From Streptomyces sp. PR69 (GTDB lineage: Bacteria > Actinomycetota > Actinomycetes > Streptomycetales > Streptomycetaceae), in assembly GCF_026420845.1 (NCBI RefSeq), contig NZ_JAOWCB010000012.1, positions 62,001 through 126,000 of the forward strand: a stretch of DNA of 64,000 nt, given 5' to 3'. Each line of letters opens with the position of its first letter. Positions within the stretch are counted from its first letter, which is position 1. Shown piece by piece: positions 43,967 through 53,832 of the stretch. The translations under genes and the position numbers were made by a program. Below the pieces are notes generated by a model. It was given only the letters and a program-made list of their open reading frames with translations. It was not told where the DNA came from and made no database searches.

Positions 43967-45622
43967 GTGAGTCAGCCCGGATCACTCCCTCCCCGCCTTC
44001 CCCGCCCTCCTCGACTGCCCCGCCTTCCCCGACTGCTCGGTGCGCTGCTGCTCGTGGCGGCCTGCGGCATCACCAGTGCGGGGGCCGCCGTGGGGGAGGC
44101 CGCCCCAGCCGCGCGGCCGCTCGGCCAGGTCATCCCCGCACCGGCCTCCGTACAGCCGCAGGGGGCCCCGTACACCCTGTCCGCCCAGACCCGTATCCGC
44201 GTCGACAAGGGCTCCGGCGAGGGCCGGACCATCGGCGACTATCTCGCCGGTCTGCTGCGGCCCGCGACCGGCTACGAGCTGCCCGTCACCGACTCCGGCG
44301 GCACGGCCGGCGCCATCCGGCTCCGGCTCGACGGCGGCGAGCGGTCGCTCGGCGACGAGGGCTACCGCCTGGAGTCCTCACGCAGGTCCGTCACGCTCAC
44401 CGCGCACAAGCCCGCCGGGCTGTTCCACGCCGTGCAGACGCTCCGTCAGCTGCTGCCCGCCGCGATCGAGAAGGACACCCGCCAGCCGGGCCCCTGGCGC
44501 ATCGCGGGCGGCGTGATCACCGACACCCCGCGCTATGCCCACCGCGGCGCGATGCTGGACGTCTCCCGGCACTTCTTCACCGTCGGGCAGGTCAAGCGCT
44601 ATATCGACCAGCTCGCCCTCTACAAGATCAACACACTGCATCTGCACCTCTCCGACGACCAGGGCTGGCGCATCGCGGTCGACTCCTGGCCGAGGCTGGC
44701 GAGCTACGGCGGATCCACACAGGTCGGCGGGGGACCGGGCGGCTACTACACCAAGGACCAGTACCGCGAGATCCTGCGCCATGCGGCCGCCCGCCATATG
44801 GAGGTGATCCCGGAGATCGACATGCCGGGCCACACCAACGCGGCTCTCGCCTCCTACGCCGAGCTGAACTGCGACGGGGTCGCCCCGCCGCTCTACACCG
44901 GCACCGACGTCGGCTTCAGCTCGCTGTGTGTGCCGAAGGAGGTGACGTACGACTTCATCGACGATGTGATCCGCGAGGTGGCAGCCCTCACCCCCGGCCG
45001 GTATCTCCACATCGGCGGCGACGAGGCCCACTCCACCAGCGAAGAGGACTATGTGGCCTTCATGGAGCGGGCCCAGAAGACCGTCGCGGCCTACGGCAAG
45101 ACGGTCGTCGGCTGGCATCAGCTCACCGCCGCCGTGCCCGCGGAGGGCGCGGTCGTGCAGTGGTGGGGCCGGGACAAGACCAGCGCCGCGGAGAAGGAGC
45201 GGGTGGCCGCGGCCGCGCGGAACGGCACCCGGCTGATCCTCTCGCCGGCCGACCGCTCCTACCTCGACATGAAGTACAACAAGGACACCCCGCTGGGCCT
45301 GGACTGGGCCGGATATGTGGAGGTGCGGCGCTCCTACGACTGGGACCCGGAGGCGCTGCTGCCGGGGGCGCCGCCGTCCTCGGTCATCGGGGTCGAGGCC
45401 CCGCTGTGGTCGGAGACCATCTCGACCGATGAGCACATCGAGTTCATGGCCTTCCCGCGGCTCCCGGGAATCGCCGAACTCGGCTGGTCGCCCGCGTCCG
45501 CGCACGACTGGGAGGCGTACCGGGAGCGGCTGGCGGCGCAGGGGCCGCGGCTGGAGGCGATGGGGATCGACTTCTACCGCTCACCGCAGGTGGACTGGCC
45601 GCGGTCGCAGCAGGAGCAGTAG
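43967..45622 (+). CDS. GH20 beta-N-acetylhexosaminidase, secreted or lipoprotein
   Basis: This 551-aa enzyme starts at GTG 43967 (GAAGGGA upstream). The signal sequence is RLLGALLLVAACGITSAG, with a possible lipobox VAAC. A GH20b domain (about 60-185) and a GH20 barrel follow. The catalytic pair D352-E353 is in IGGDEAHSTSE; other conserved points are LHLHLSDDQGWRI, EIDMPGH and VQWWGRD. It releases GlcNAc from chitobiose. Together with the two chitinases and GlmS it forms the GlcNAc branch of the window; its promoter has a dre-like element. Confidence 0.93.
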   Translation: MSQPGSLPPRLPRPPRLPRLPRLLGALLLVAACGITSAGAAVGEAAPAARPLGQVIPAPASVQPQGAPYTLSAQTRIRVDKGSGEGRTIGDYLAGLLRPATGYELPVTDSGGTAGAIRLRLDGGERSLGDEGYRLESSRRSVTLTAHKPAGLFHAVQTLRQLLPAAIEKDTRQPGPWRIAGGVITDTPRYAHRGAMLDVSRHFFTVGQVKRYIDQLALYKINTLHLHLSDDQGWRIAVDSWPRLASYGGSTQVGGGPGGYYTKDQYREILRHAAARHMEVIPEIDMPGHTNAALASYAELNCDGVAPPLYTGTDVGFSSLCVPKEVTYDFIDDVIREVAALTPGRYLHIGGDEAHSTSEEDYVAFMERAQKTVAAYGKTVVGWHQLTAAVPAEGAVVQWWGRDKTSAAEKERVAAAARNGTRLILSPADRSYLDMKYNKDTPLGLDWAGYVEVRRSYDWDPEALLPGAPPSSVIGVEAPLWSETISTDEHIEFMAFPRLPGIAELGWSPASAHDWEAYRERLAAQGPRLEAMGIDFYRSPQVDWPRSQQEQ

Positions 45623-45632
45623 CTGGACCCCC

Positions 45633-45663
45633 TGCGGGTCCCGGCCTCAGGCCGGGGCCCGCA
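45633..45663. terminator. terminator between hexosaminidase and desE genes
   Basis: TGCGGGTCCCGGCC-TCA-GGCCGGGGCCCGCA forms a 14-bp stem with a single G-T pair. Convergent genes end on both sides, only 78 bases apart. Confidence 0.8.
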
Positions 45664-45700
45664 GAGGCGCCGCTCGCCGACCGGAGCGGCCGGCGGCGCG

Positions 45701-46717
45701 TCAGACGACCTTCTTGGCCTTCTCGACGGCGGCCGCGAGGTCCTCCAGCAGCACCGCACACTTGTCGTACGAGAAGATCGGCTCTGTCACCCTGGGGTAC
45801 ACCTGACCGGCCTTGACGGCGGGTAGCTGCTCCCAGGTCGGCCTGGACTTCAGGTCCGCCGGCTGGAGGGTGCCGGAACGGTTGTCCATGATGATGACGT
45901 CCGCCTGGTACTTGCCGACGTTCTCCCAGCTCAGCTCCTCGAAGAAGCCCTGGGCGTTGACCTTGGGCTCGACGAACTTCACGCCCAGCTCCTGGAAGTA
46001 GAGCGTGTCGGCGGACATCTTCGCGAGGGAGACATAGAAGATCTCCTGGCTCGCCGAGCCGATCAGCACCCGGATCTCCGGCTTGGCCTTGGCGGCCTGG
46101 CGCAGCCGCTCGGCGGCCTTCTCGAAGCGGGCCCTGGCGTCGGTGACCTTCTTGGCCTTGAGGTCGGCGCCCAGCGCCTCGGCCAGCTCCGCATGGCGCT
46201 GGAGCGCCTTCGGGATGGTGGTCTGGGACGCCCACAGCGCGACGCTCGGCGCCAGCTTGAGGATCTTGTCCCTGGACTGGTCCGGCACATACCAGAGGGC
46301 GTCCTTCTCCCACATGGCGGTGACCAGGAGGTCCGGCTGCAGCGCCGCGTACTTCTCGACGCTGAACTCGCCCCAGACATTGCCGATGATCTCAACCTTG
46401 TCGATGTCGAGATCGCCGGCCTGGACGTCGGGCTTGCCGCCGGCGGTCTTCGTCGGCCCGAACACCCCCTTGACCTCGACGCCGTAGTCGTGGAGTGCGG
46501 CGGCGGTGCCGGTGAAGGCGACGATGTTCTTCGGCACGCCCTTGGTCTCGGCGGTCTCGCCCCGGTCGTCCTGGAACTTCCAGGGCTTGGCGTCGTCAGC
46601 CGCGCCGCCCTTGCCGTCCCCCGAACTGCAGGCGGTGAGCGCGGCTCCGAGCCCGAGGGCGCTGCCGGCGGTGAGCAGTCTGCGGCGGGAGAGCGGGGAG
46701 ACTCTGGTGTTGGGCAT
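45701..46717 (-). CDS. desE: ferric-siderophore (ferrioxamine-type) binding lipoprotein DesE
   Basis: This 338-aa class III substrate-binding protein has a twin-arginine lipoprotein signal (SRRRLLTAG, lipobox LTAC near residue 30) and the FecB/BtuF-type two-lobe fold joined by a long helix. Sequence and location beside the acdH-hmgL-acc operon match Streptomyces DesE, which binds ferrioxamines. An iron box lies 59 bases upstream. In S. coelicolor the desferrioxamine synthesis genes desABCD and desF lie between the hexosaminidase gene and desE; here they are absent. Confidence 0.85.
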   Translation of the reverse strand: MPNTRVSPLSRRRLLTAGSALGLGAALTACSSGDGKGGAADDAKPWKFQDDRGETAETKGVPKNIVAFTGTAAALHDYGVEVKGVFGPTKTAGGKPDVQAGDLDIDKVEIIGNVWGEFSVEKYAALQPDLLVTAMWEKDALWYVPDQSRDKILKLAPSVALWASQTTIPKALQRHAELAEALGADLKAKKVTDARARFEKAAERLRQAAKAKPEIRVLIGSASQEIFYVSLAKMSADTLYFQELGVKFVEPKVNAQGFFEELSWENVGKYQADVIIMDNRSGTLQPADLKSRPTWEQLPAVKAGQVYPRVTEPIFSYDKCAVLLEDLAAAVEKAKKVV

Positions 46718-46775
46718 GACGGCGTCTGCTTTCGTGCGTGGCTGTTTCGGCTGTGGCTGGTGATGATGTGGGGGC

Positions 46776-46790
46776 AGGTTAGCCTAACCT
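46776..46790. promoter_or_regulatory. iron box (DmdR1/IdeR-type operator) of desE
   Basis: AGGTTAGCCTAACCT is a perfect palindrome around its central base and matches the core of the actinobacterial iron box (TTAGGTTAGGCTAACCTAA). It would allow DmdR1-Fe(II) to repress desE when iron is plentiful. Confidence 0.92.
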
Positions 46791-46865
46791 CATCTCGCCG
46801 TCACCGGAGCCCGGCAGCACCAAGACCCGTCGGCCACCGTCTGAGCGGCGCTTCCCGCGGAGCGC

Positions 46866-48029
46866 TCAGGCCGCTGGGAGGTCCAGCTCGCGGGCGATCA
46901 GCATGCGCTGGACCTCGCTTGTGCCCTCCCCGATCTCCAGGATCTTTGAATCACGCCACATGCGGGCGACCGGATACTCGTTCATAAAGCCGTAGCCGCC
47001 GTGGATCTGGGTGGCGTCCCGGGCGTTGTCGACGGCGACCGTGGAGGAGTACAGCTTCGCCAGGGCTGCCTCCTTCTTGAACGGCTCGCCCTGGACCAGC
47101 CGGGAGGCGGCGTCGCGCCAGCCGATGCGGGCCATATGGGCGCGCATCTCCATGTCGGCGATCTTGAACTGGATGGCCTGGTTCGCGCCGATCGGGCGGC
47201 CGAAGGCATGACGCTCCTTCGCGTAGGCGACCGACTCGTCCACACAGCCCTGAGCCAGCCCCGTGGCCAGCGCCGCGATGGCGATCCGACCCTCGTCGAG
47301 GATGCGCAGGAACTGGGCGTACCCACGGCCCTCCTCGCCCAGCAGATTCGACGCCGGGACGCGGACGTCGGAGAAGGCCAGCTCACGGGTGTCCGAGGCG
47401 TTCCAGCCGACCTTGGAGTAGGGGGCCGCGACGGTGAAGCCGGGGGTGCCGGACGGGACGATGATCGAGGAGATCAGGGGGCGGCCGTCCGCCGTCCTGC
47501 CGGTGACCGCGGTGACGGTGACCAGACCGGTGATGTCCGTGCCCGAGTTGGTGATGAAGGACTTGGAGCCATTGACGACCCACTCGTCGCCGTCGCGGAC
47601 GGCCGTCGTCCTGGTGCCGCCGGCATCCGAGCCGCAGTCCGGCTCGGTCAGCCCGAACGCGCCCAGGATCTCACCGGAGCAGAGCCGCGGCAGCCATTGC
47701 CGCTTCTGCTCCTCCGTGCCGAAGCGGTAGACCGGCATCGCGCCCAGCGAGACGCCCGCCTCCAGGGTGATCGCCACGGAGGAGTCGACGCGGGCCAGCT
47801 CCTCCAGGGCGATGCCCAGCGCGAGATAGTCGCCGCCCATGCCGCCGTACTCCTCGGGGAAGGGCAGCCCGAACAGGCCCATCCGGCCCATCTCGCGGAC
47901 GATCTCATAGGGGAACTCATGGCGTTCGTAGTAGTCGCCGATCTTCGGGGCGACGACCTCGTGCGCGAACTCCTCGACGGTGCGGCGCAGTTCCTCGTGT
48001 TCCGGCGACAGCCGGTGGTCAAGCGTCAT
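46866..48029 (-). CDS. acdH: acyl-CoA dehydrogenase AcdH (isovaleryl-CoA dehydrogenase type)
   Basis: A 387-aa flavoprotein with the family signatures GAFGLTEPDCGSDAGG, KSFITNSGTDIT and the C-terminal QIHGGYGFMNEYPVARMWRD and GEGTSEVQRMLIAREL. It is the last gene of accD1-accA1-hmgL-acdH, the leucine/isovalerate degradation operon, where it supplies 3-methylcrotonyl-CoA (fadE4 in S. avermitilis). ATG 48029 begins MTLDHRLSPEHEE. The gap to hmgL is 8 bases. Confidence 0.93.
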   Translation of the reverse strand: MTLDHRLSPEHEELRRTVEEFAHEVVAPKIGDYYERHEFPYEIVREMGRMGLFGLPFPEEYGGMGGDYLALGIALEELARVDSSVAITLEAGVSLGAMPVYRFGTEEQKRQWLPRLCSGEILGAFGLTEPDCGSDAGGTRTTAVRDGDEWVVNGSKSFITNSGTDITGLVTVTAVTGRTADGRPLISSIIVPSGTPGFTVAAPYSKVGWNASDTRELAFSDVRVPASNLLGEEGRGYAQFLRILDEGRIAIAALATGLAQGCVDESVAYAKERHAFGRPIGANQAIQFKIADMEMRAHMARIGWRDAASRLVQGEPFKKEAALAKLYSSTVAVDNARDATQIHGGYGFMNEYPVARMWRDSKILEIGEGTSEVQRMLIARELDLPAA

Positions 48030-48037
48030 GATCGGGG

Positions 48038-48973
48038 TCACTCCTTGTGGGAGAGGGCGCGGACGGTACGGGAGGGGCTGGGGCGGCCCAGCCGGTCGGC
48101 CATCCAGGTGCTTGTGGCGGTGAGGAGGCCGAGGTCGACCCCGGTCTCGACGCCGAGGCCGTCGAGCATCCACACGAGGTCTTCGGTGGCGAGATTGCCG
48201 GTGGCGCTCTTGGCGTACGGGCAGCCGCCCAGGCCGCCCGCGGAGGCGTCCACCGTGGTGACGCCATGCTGCAGCGCGGCGAGGGTGTTGGCGAGCGCCT
48301 GGCCGTAGGTGTCGTGGAAGTGCACGGCGAGCGTGCTCGCCGGGATCCCGGCCTCGCCCAGCGCGGCGATGAGCGCCTGGACATGGCCCGGGGTGGCCAC
48401 GCCGATGGTGTCGCCGAGACTCAGCTCGTCACAGCCCATGTCCGCGAGGGCGCGGCAGACGCGGACGACCTGCTTGAGGGGGACGGGGCCCTCCCAGGGG
48501 TCGCCGAAGCACATCGACAGATAGCCGCGGACGGTCAGGCCCTCGTCCCTGGCCCGGGCCACGACCGGGGTGAACATCGCGAGCGCCTCGTCAACGGTGC
48601 GGTTGAGGTTGGCCTTGGCGAAGGACTCGGTGGCGCTGGCGAACACGGCGACCTGGCGGGCGCCGAGGGAGAGGGCCCGGTCAAGGCCCCGCTCGTTCGG
48701 CACGAGGACCGGGAGCCGGGCGTCCAGGCCGGACACGAGGGGGAAGAGCTGTTCGGCGTCGGCCAGTTGGGGCACCCACTTGGGGTGGACAAAGCTGGTC
48801 GCCTCGACCGTGCGCAGGCCGGCGGCCGCGAGCCGGCGGATGAACTCCGCCTTGACCTCGGTCGGGACGACCGTCTGCTCGTTCTGCAGGCCGTCGCGCG
48901 GTCCGACCTCGTGGATGCGCACGCGCGCGGGGAGGCCGGGGGCCGGGACGGTCATGGGCAGCGCGGTCATCAT
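48038..48973 (-). CDS. hmgL: hydroxymethylglutaryl-CoA lyase
   Basis: This 311-aa DRE-TIM metallolyase has [15 protein letters not shown] (metal/substrate residues), [13 protein letters not shown] (the HxH ligand pair) and the signature [20 protein letters not shown] with the active-site Cys loop. It cleaves HMG-CoA to acetyl-CoA and acetoacetate, the last step of leucine breakdown. The ATG overlaps the accA1 stop (ATGA) behind GGAGGAGG; ATG 48970 is also possible. Confidence 0.95.
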   Translation of the reverse strand: MMTALPMTVPAPGLPARVRIHEVGPRDGLQNEQTVVPTEVKAEFIRRLAAAGLRTVEATSFVHPKWVPQLADAEQLFPLVSGLDARLPVLVPNERGLDRALSLGARQVAVFASATESFAKANLNRTVDEALAMFTPVVARARDEGLTVRGYLSMCFGDPWEGPVPLKQVVRVCRALADMGCDELSLGDTIGVATPGHVQALIAALGEAGIPASTLAVHFHDTYGQALANTLAALQHGVTTVDASAGGLGGCPYAKSATGNLATEDLVWMLDGLGVETGVDLGLLTATSTWMADRLGRPSPSRTVRALSHKE

Positions 48974-51405
48974 GCGTCCTCCTCCCTGGGGGCGACCACG
49001 GCCAGCACCTGGTCCATGGCGACGGTCGCGCCGGGCGTCACATCCAGCTCGGCGACGGTGCCGGCGTGCGGGGCGGAGATGACGTGCTCCATCTTCATCG
49101 CCTCCACGACGAGCAGACTCTGCCCGGCCTCGACCTCGTCGCCCACGGCCACCTTCACGACGGTGACCGTGCCGGGCATCGGCGCGGCGAGCGTGTCCGC
49201 CCCGGCGTGCGCGGCCCCGGAGAGCGCGGCCTCGACGGGGTCGTGATCCTGTACGTGCCAGGAGTCGCCGTCCCTGCCGAGCCAGAGGCCGTCGGGGGAG
49301 GGGGCGTGGGCGAAGGTGTGGGTGACGCCGTCGAGCTCCAGGGTCACGGTGCGGTGGGCGGCCGCCACCAGCCGGGCGATGGAGCCGTCCCCCACCCCTC
49401 CCCCTACGCCCTCGGGAGTGGGGGGACCCCCACTCCCCGAAACCGGGGACAAGCCCCCGGCCCCCCCTGCGGCCACGCCCGCCCCGGCGCCGCCGGGCGG
49501 GGTGGGGGTGGTTCCGGCTTCGCCGTGCCGGGTGGGCTGCTGTGCGCCGCCGCTGACCGATTCCGGCCCGGCCGCGGTCCCCGCCCCGGCGCCGCCGGGC
49601 GGAGTGGGCTGCTGCTGCGCGCCGTCGGCGGGCAGTGTCGCGTCGGCAGGCTGTTGCCGGTCGTCGCCGATGGCCGTTCTCGGCCCGGCTGCGGCCACGC
49701 CCGCCCCGGCTCCGCCGGGCGGGGTGGAGGGCTGGTGCGGGTCGCCGGCGCCGATGGCTGGTTCCGGCCCGGCTTCGCCGGGCGGGGTGGGGAGGGCGAT
49801 CTCCGTTGCCGTTGGGGAGAGGTGGCGGGTGCGGATTTCCACCGGGGGGTGGCCCGGGATGCGGAACCAGTGGGGGGTCCAGGCGGGGGCGCCGCCGAGG
49901 CGCCAGCCTGTGGGGGCGGAGAAGGGGTCCGTCCAGACGTCCGTCGCCGCGGGGGTGGCGGCCGCCCGCTTGAGGAGGGCCGCGGCGGCGTAGACCTCCC
50001 TCGGCACGTCCGCCGGGATCAGGCCGTCCACCTCGCGCTCCACCAGGCCCGTGTCCAGGTCGCCGGAGACCACGGACGGGTGGGCCAGCAGGCGGCGGAG
50101 GAAGCCGGCGTTCGTCGGGATGCCGAGGGTGACCGTGGCGGCCAGGGCCGCGCGGAGGCGACGGAGGGCCGAGGGCCGGTCGGGGGCGTGGGCGATGACC
50201 TTGGAGAGCATCGGGTCGTAGAGGCTGGAGACCTCCGTGGACTCCGCCAGGCCCGAGTCGGTGCGGATGCCTCCCCCGGGCTCTTCGCGCAGGGGGGACC
50301 CCCAGCCCCCGGGCTCGTGGAGGGCGAGGACCGTGCCCCCGGAGGGCAGGAAGCCGCGGGCCGGGTCCTCCGCGCAGAGGCGGGCCTCGATGGCGTGGCC
50401 CGTAAAGGTGATGTCCTCCTGGGCGGAGGGGAGCGGCTCGCCCGCGGCGATGCGGAGCTGCTGCTCGACCAGGTCCACGCCCGTGATGAGTTCGGTGACC
50501 GGGTGCTCGACCTGGAGACGGGTGTTCATCTCCATGAAGTAGTACGAGGAGGGGTCGCCGCCGGGGACGATGAACTCCACCGTCCCCGCGCCGACATACC
50601 CGCAGGAGCGGGCCGCCGAGACCGCCGCCTCGCCCATCGCCGCACGCGTCTGGTCGTCCAGCAGGACGGACGGCGCCTCCTCGATGATCTTCTGGTGGCG
50701 GCGCTGCAGCGAGCACTCGCGCTCGCCCAGATGCACCACGTTCCCCACGCCGTCGGCCAGCACCTGGATCTCGATATGCCGCGGCCGGTCGATCCACCGC
50801 TCCACCAGCAGCGTGTCGTCCCCGAAGGACGCCCGCGCCTCCCGCCGGGCCGCCGCGATCTCCTCCAGCAGCGCGGACTCGACCCGGGTGAGGCGCATGC
50901 CTTTGCCGCCGCCGCCCGCCGAGGGCTTCAGCAGCACCGGCATGCCGATCTCACGGGCCGCCGCGGCCAGTTCGGCGTCGCTCAGCCCGCTGCCGGAGGA
51001 GCCGGGCACCACGGGCACGCCCGCCGCCCGTACCGTCTCCTTGGCGCGGATCTTGTCGCCCATCAGGGAGATCGCCGACGCGGGCGGGCCGATGAACACC
51101 ACCCCCGCGTCCGCGCACGCCCGCGCGAAGGCCGCGTTCTCCGCGAGGAAGCCATAGCCCGGGTGGATCGCCTGCGCGCCCGTGCGCCCGGCCGCGTCCA
51201 GCAGCCGGTCGATGCGCAGATAGCTGTCCGCCGCGGGCGCGGGCCCGATCCGCACCGCCGTGTCCGCCTCCCGGACATGGCGCGCGTCGGCGTCCGCGTC
51301 GCTGAACACGGCGACGGAGCGCACGCCCAGCGCCCGCAGGGTGCGGATCACCCGCACCGCGATCTCGCCCCGGTTGGCGACGAGGACTGTGTCGAACATC
51401 GTCAT
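48970..51405 (-). CDS. accA1: acyl-/methylcrotonyl-CoA carboxylase biotinylated alpha subunit, with repeat-derived inserts
   Basis: An 811-aa protein. The biotin carboxylase part has [12 protein letters not shown] (ATP-grasp) and [15 protein letters not shown]; the biotin carrier domain ends with [15 protein letters not shown] (biotinyl Lys). Typical relatives are roughly 150 residues shorter. Two stretches explain the excess. One is about 12 residues ([15 protein letters not shown] 50265-50310) inside the biotin carboxylase. The other is a Pro/Gly/Ala-rich linker (DNA about 49380-49790) built of [14 protein letters not shown] repeats and palindromic DNA resembling this chromosome's intergenic repeats. 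The frame stays open, so the enzyme may still work. Confidence 0.92.
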   Translation of the reverse strand: MTMFDTVLVANRGEIAVRVIRTLRALGVRSVAVFSDADADARHVREADTAVRIGPAPAADSYLRIDRLLDAAGRTGAQAIHPGYGFLAENAAFARACADAGVVFIGPPASAISLMGDKIRAKETVRAAGVPVVPGSSGSGLSDAELAAAAREIGMPVLLKPSAGGGGKGMRLTRVESALLEEIAAARREARASFGDDTLLVERWIDRPRHIEIQVLADGVGNVVHLGERECSLQRRHQKIIEEAPSVLLDDQTRAAMGEAAVSAARSCGYVGAGTVEFIVPGGDPSSYYFMEMNTRLQVEHPVTELITGVDLVEQQLRIAAGEPLPSAQEDITFTGHAIEARLCAEDPARGFLPSGGTVLALHEPGGWGSPLREEPGGGIRTDSGLAESTEVSSLYDPMLSKVIAHAPDRPSALRRLRAALAATVTLGIPTNAGFLRRLLAHPSVVSGDLDTGLVEREVDGLIPADVPREVYAAAALLKRAAATPAATDVWTDPFSAPTGWRLGGAPAWTPHWFRIPGHPPVEIRTRHLSPTATEIALPTPPGEAGPEPAIGAGDPHQPSTPPGGAGAGVAAAGPRTAIGDDRQQPADATLPADGAQQQPTPPGGAGAGTAAGPESVSGGAQQPTRHGEAGTTPTPPGGAGAGVAAGGAGGLSPVSGSGGPPTPEGVGGGVGDGSIARLVAAAHRTVTLELDGVTHTFAHAPSPDGLWLGRDGDSWHVQDHDPVEAALSGAAHAGADTLAAPMPGTVTVVKVAVGDEVEAGQSLLVVEAMKMEHVISAPHAGTVAELDVTPGATVAMDQVLAVVAPREEDA

Positions 51406-51417
51406 GGTCGCTCCGCC

Positions 51418-53034
51418 TCACATCCGGAAGACGCCGAAGCCCGGCTCGCCCAGCGGGGCGTTGGCGCAGGCCGTCAGGGCCAGACCCAGCACCTGCCGGG
51501 TCTCCAGGGGGTCGATCACACCGTCGTCCCAGAGCCGCGCCGTCGCGTAGTAGGCGTTGCCCTGGGTTTCGTACTGCTCCCGGATGGGGGCCTTGAAGGC
51601 GTCCTCCTCCTCGGCGGACCACTCCTCGCCGCGCCCCTCCAGCTGGTCGCGCTTGACGGTCGCCAGCACGGAGGCGGCCTGCTCGCCGCCCATCACCGAG
51701 ATCTTGGCGTTAGGCCACATCCACAGAAAGCGCGGCGAGTACGCCCGGCCGCACATCGAGTAGTTCCCCGCGCCGTACGAACCGCCGATGACGACGGTCA
51801 GTTTGGGCACCCTGGTGCACGCCACGGCGGTGACCATCTTCGCGCCGTGCTTGGCGATGCCGCCCGCCTCGTAGTCGCGGCCGACCATGAAGCCGGAGAT
51901 GTTCTGCAGGAACAGCAGGGGGATGCCGCGCTGGTCGCACAGCTCGATGAAGTGCGCGCCCTTCTGGGCGGATTCGGCGAACAGGATGCCGTTGTTGGCG
52001 ACGACGCCGACCGGGTGGCCGTGGATCCGGGCGAAGCCGGTGACCAGCGTCGTCCCGAACTCCGCCTTGAACTCCGCGAACCGGGAACCGTCCACGATCC
52101 GGGCGATCACCTCCCGCACGTCGTACGGAGTGCGGGAGTCCACGGGCACCGCGCCGTACAGTCCGTGCGGATCGGCCTTCGGCTCCTCGACGGGCTCGAC
52201 GGGCCACGGCAGCGGACCCCGCTCCGGGAGCGTCGCCACGATGTTCCGCACGATGCGCAGCGCGTGCGCGTCGTCCTCCGCGAGATGGTCCGTGACGCCG
52301 GAGACCCGGGAGTGGACCTCGCCGCCGCCCAGCTCCTCTGCGGTGACGACCTCGCCGGTCGCGGCCTTCACCAGCGGCGGGCCGCCGAGGAAGATCGTGC
52401 CCTGGCCGCGCACGATCACGGCCTCGTCGCTCATCGCCGGGACATACGCCCCGCCCGCCGTGCAGGACCCCAGCACCGCGGCGATCTGCGGAATGCGGGC
52501 CCCGGACAGCCGGGCCTGGTTGTAGAAGATCCGCCCGAAGTGCTCGCGGTCGGGGAAGACTTCGTCCTGCATCGGCAGGAACGCGCCTCCGGAGTCCACC
52601 AGATAGACGCACGGCAGGCGGTTCTCCAGCGCCACCTCCTGGGCGCGCAGATGCTTCTTCACCGTCATCGGGTAGTACGTGCCGCCCTTGACCGTGGCGT
52701 CGTTGGCGACGATCACGGCCTCCCGGCCGCTGACCCGCCCGATCCCGGCGATGACGCCCGCGGCCGGGGCCTGGTCCCCGTACATGCCGCTGGCCGCGAG
52801 GGGGGCCAGCTCCAGAAACGGCGAGCCGGGGTCGAGCAGGGTGTCGACCCTGTCGCGCGGCAGCAGCTTGCCGCGCGCGGTGTGCCGGGCGCGGGCCTTC
52901 TCGCCGCCGCCGAGACGCGCCGCGGCGAGTCTGCCGCGCAGCTCCTCGGCCAGCTCCCGGTGCGCCGCCTCATTGGCCCGCCAGGCCTGAGACGCCGGAT
53001 CGGCGGCGCTCGCCAGCACTGGTGCCTGCTGCAT
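51418..53034 (-). CDS. accD1: methylcrotonyl-CoA/acyl-CoA carboxylase carboxyltransferase beta subunit
   Basis: This 538-aa carboxyltransferase of normal MCC-beta length has crotonase-fold halves with [18 protein letters not shown] and the acyl-CoA/biotin-site glycine motifs [38 protein letters not shown] and [20 protein letters not shown]. It works with the biotinylated subunit 12 bases downstream. It is first gene of the operon; the divergent accR gene and two AccR-type operators lie upstream. Confidence 0.94.
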   Translation of the reverse strand: MQQAPVLASAADPASQAWRANEAAHRELAEELRGRLAAARLGGGEKARARHTARGKLLPRDRVDTLLDPGSPFLELAPLAASGMYGDQAPAAGVIAGIGRVSGREAVIVANDATVKGGTYYPMTVKKHLRAQEVALENRLPCVYLVDSGGAFLPMQDEVFPDREHFGRIFYNQARLSGARIPQIAAVLGSCTAGGAYVPAMSDEAVIVRGQGTIFLGGPPLVKAATGEVVTAEELGGGEVHSRVSGVTDHLAEDDAHALRIVRNIVATLPERGPLPWPVEPVEEPKADPHGLYGAVPVDSRTPYDVREVIARIVDGSRFAEFKAEFGTTLVTGFARIHGHPVGVVANNGILFAESAQKGAHFIELCDQRGIPLLFLQNISGFMVGRDYEAGGIAKHGAKMVTAVACTRVPKLTVVIGGSYGAGNYSMCGRAYSPRFLWMWPNAKISVMGGEQAASVLATVKRDQLEGRGEEWSAEEEDAFKAPIREQYETQGNAYYATARLWDDGVIDPLETRQVLGLALTACANAPLGEPGFGVFRM

Positions 53035-53067
53035 CGCTCGAGCTCCCTTGCTCGACCTGCGCTCTGT

Positions 53068-53112
53068 GTTAGTGAGCGTTAACCTGTTTCGACTAGGTTA
53101 ACGACCGCTAAC
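53068..53112. promoter_or_regulatory. two AccR operators between accD1 and accR
   Basis: GTTAG-TGAGCG-TTAAC (53068-53083) and GTTAA-CGACCG-CTAAC (53097-53112) each match the AccR palindrome GTTAA-N6-TTAAC (reported for S. avermitilis, as I remember it) with one mismatch. They are 13 bases apart in a 101-base divergent promoter region, so both transcripts should be under control. Confidence 0.85.
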
Positions 53113-53135
53113 CGCCCTGTCTAGAATGAATTCCC

Positions 53136-53825
53136 ATGAGCACCAGGACCGCCGCCCCCACCCGCCGCGAGCAGATCCTCAAGGAGGCCGCCCGGCTCTT
53201 CGCCGAGCGCGGTTTCCACGGCGTCGGCGTCGACGAGATAGGGGCGGCCGTCGGCATCAGCGGCCCCGGCCTGTACCGCCACTTCGCGGGCAAAGACGCG
53301 ATGCTCGCGGAGCTGCTGGTGGGCATCAGCGAGCGGCTGCTCACCGGCGGACGGCACCGGGTCGCGGAGGCCGACGGCGATCCGGGGGCGGTCCTCGCCT
53401 CGCTCATCGACGGGCATATCGACTTCGCGCTCGACGACCGCCCCCTCATCACCCTGCACGACCGTGAGCTGGACCGCCTCCGCGACGCCGACCGCAGGAA
53501 GGTGCGCCAGCTCCAGCGGCAGTACGTCGAGCTGTGGGTCGCGGCCGTGCGCGACAGCTGCCCCGAGGTGCCCGAGGCGCAGGCCAGGGCGGCCGTGCAC
53601 GCGGTGTTCGGGCTGCTGAACTCCACCCCGCACCTCGGTTCGTACGGCAGCGGGCAGCCGGGCCGAGCGGCCACCGAGGCGCTGCTGCGGCGGCTGGCGC
53701 ACGGCGCGTTCGGAGCGCTGGCCGCGCAGGCGGTTCACCCGGACGGCCCCTTCGGGCCCGGCCCGGAGCAGCGGCGCGCCGACACGTCCAGCGTTCGGGA
53801 CGAGCCCTCCGCACGGTCGGTGTGA
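53136..53825 (+). CDS. accR: TetR-family regulator of the acc-hmgL-acdH operon
   Basis: This 229-aa protein has an N-terminal TetR helix-turn-helix (ILKEAARLFAERGFHGVGVD, GISGPGLYRHFAGKDAMLAE) and a C-terminal ligand-binding helical domain (HIDFALDDRPLITLHDREL). It is divergent from accD1 with two matching operators between. AccR is known in Streptomyces to repress accD1A1-hmgL-fadE4 and to respond to acyl-CoAs. Confidence 0.93.
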   Translation: MSTRTAAPTRREQILKEAARLFAERGFHGVGVDEIGAAVGISGPGLYRHFAGKDAMLAELLVGISERLLTGGRHRVAEADGDPGAVLASLIDGHIDFALDDRPLITLHDRELDRLRDADRRKVRQLQRQYVELWVAAVRDSCPEVPEAQARAAVHAVFGLLNSTPHLGSYGSGQPGRAATEALLRRLAHGAFGALAAQAVHPDGPFGPGPEQRRADTSSVRDEPSARSV

Positions 53826-53832
53826 CGGCACA

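Noticed and set aside
49066..53082. A 1338-aa open frame on the + strand opposite accD1-accA1-hmgL
   Set aside because: It is an antisense shadow typical of very GC-rich DNA; its composition is Arg/Gly/Ala-rich, it has no domain, and the opposite strand encodes clear enzymes.
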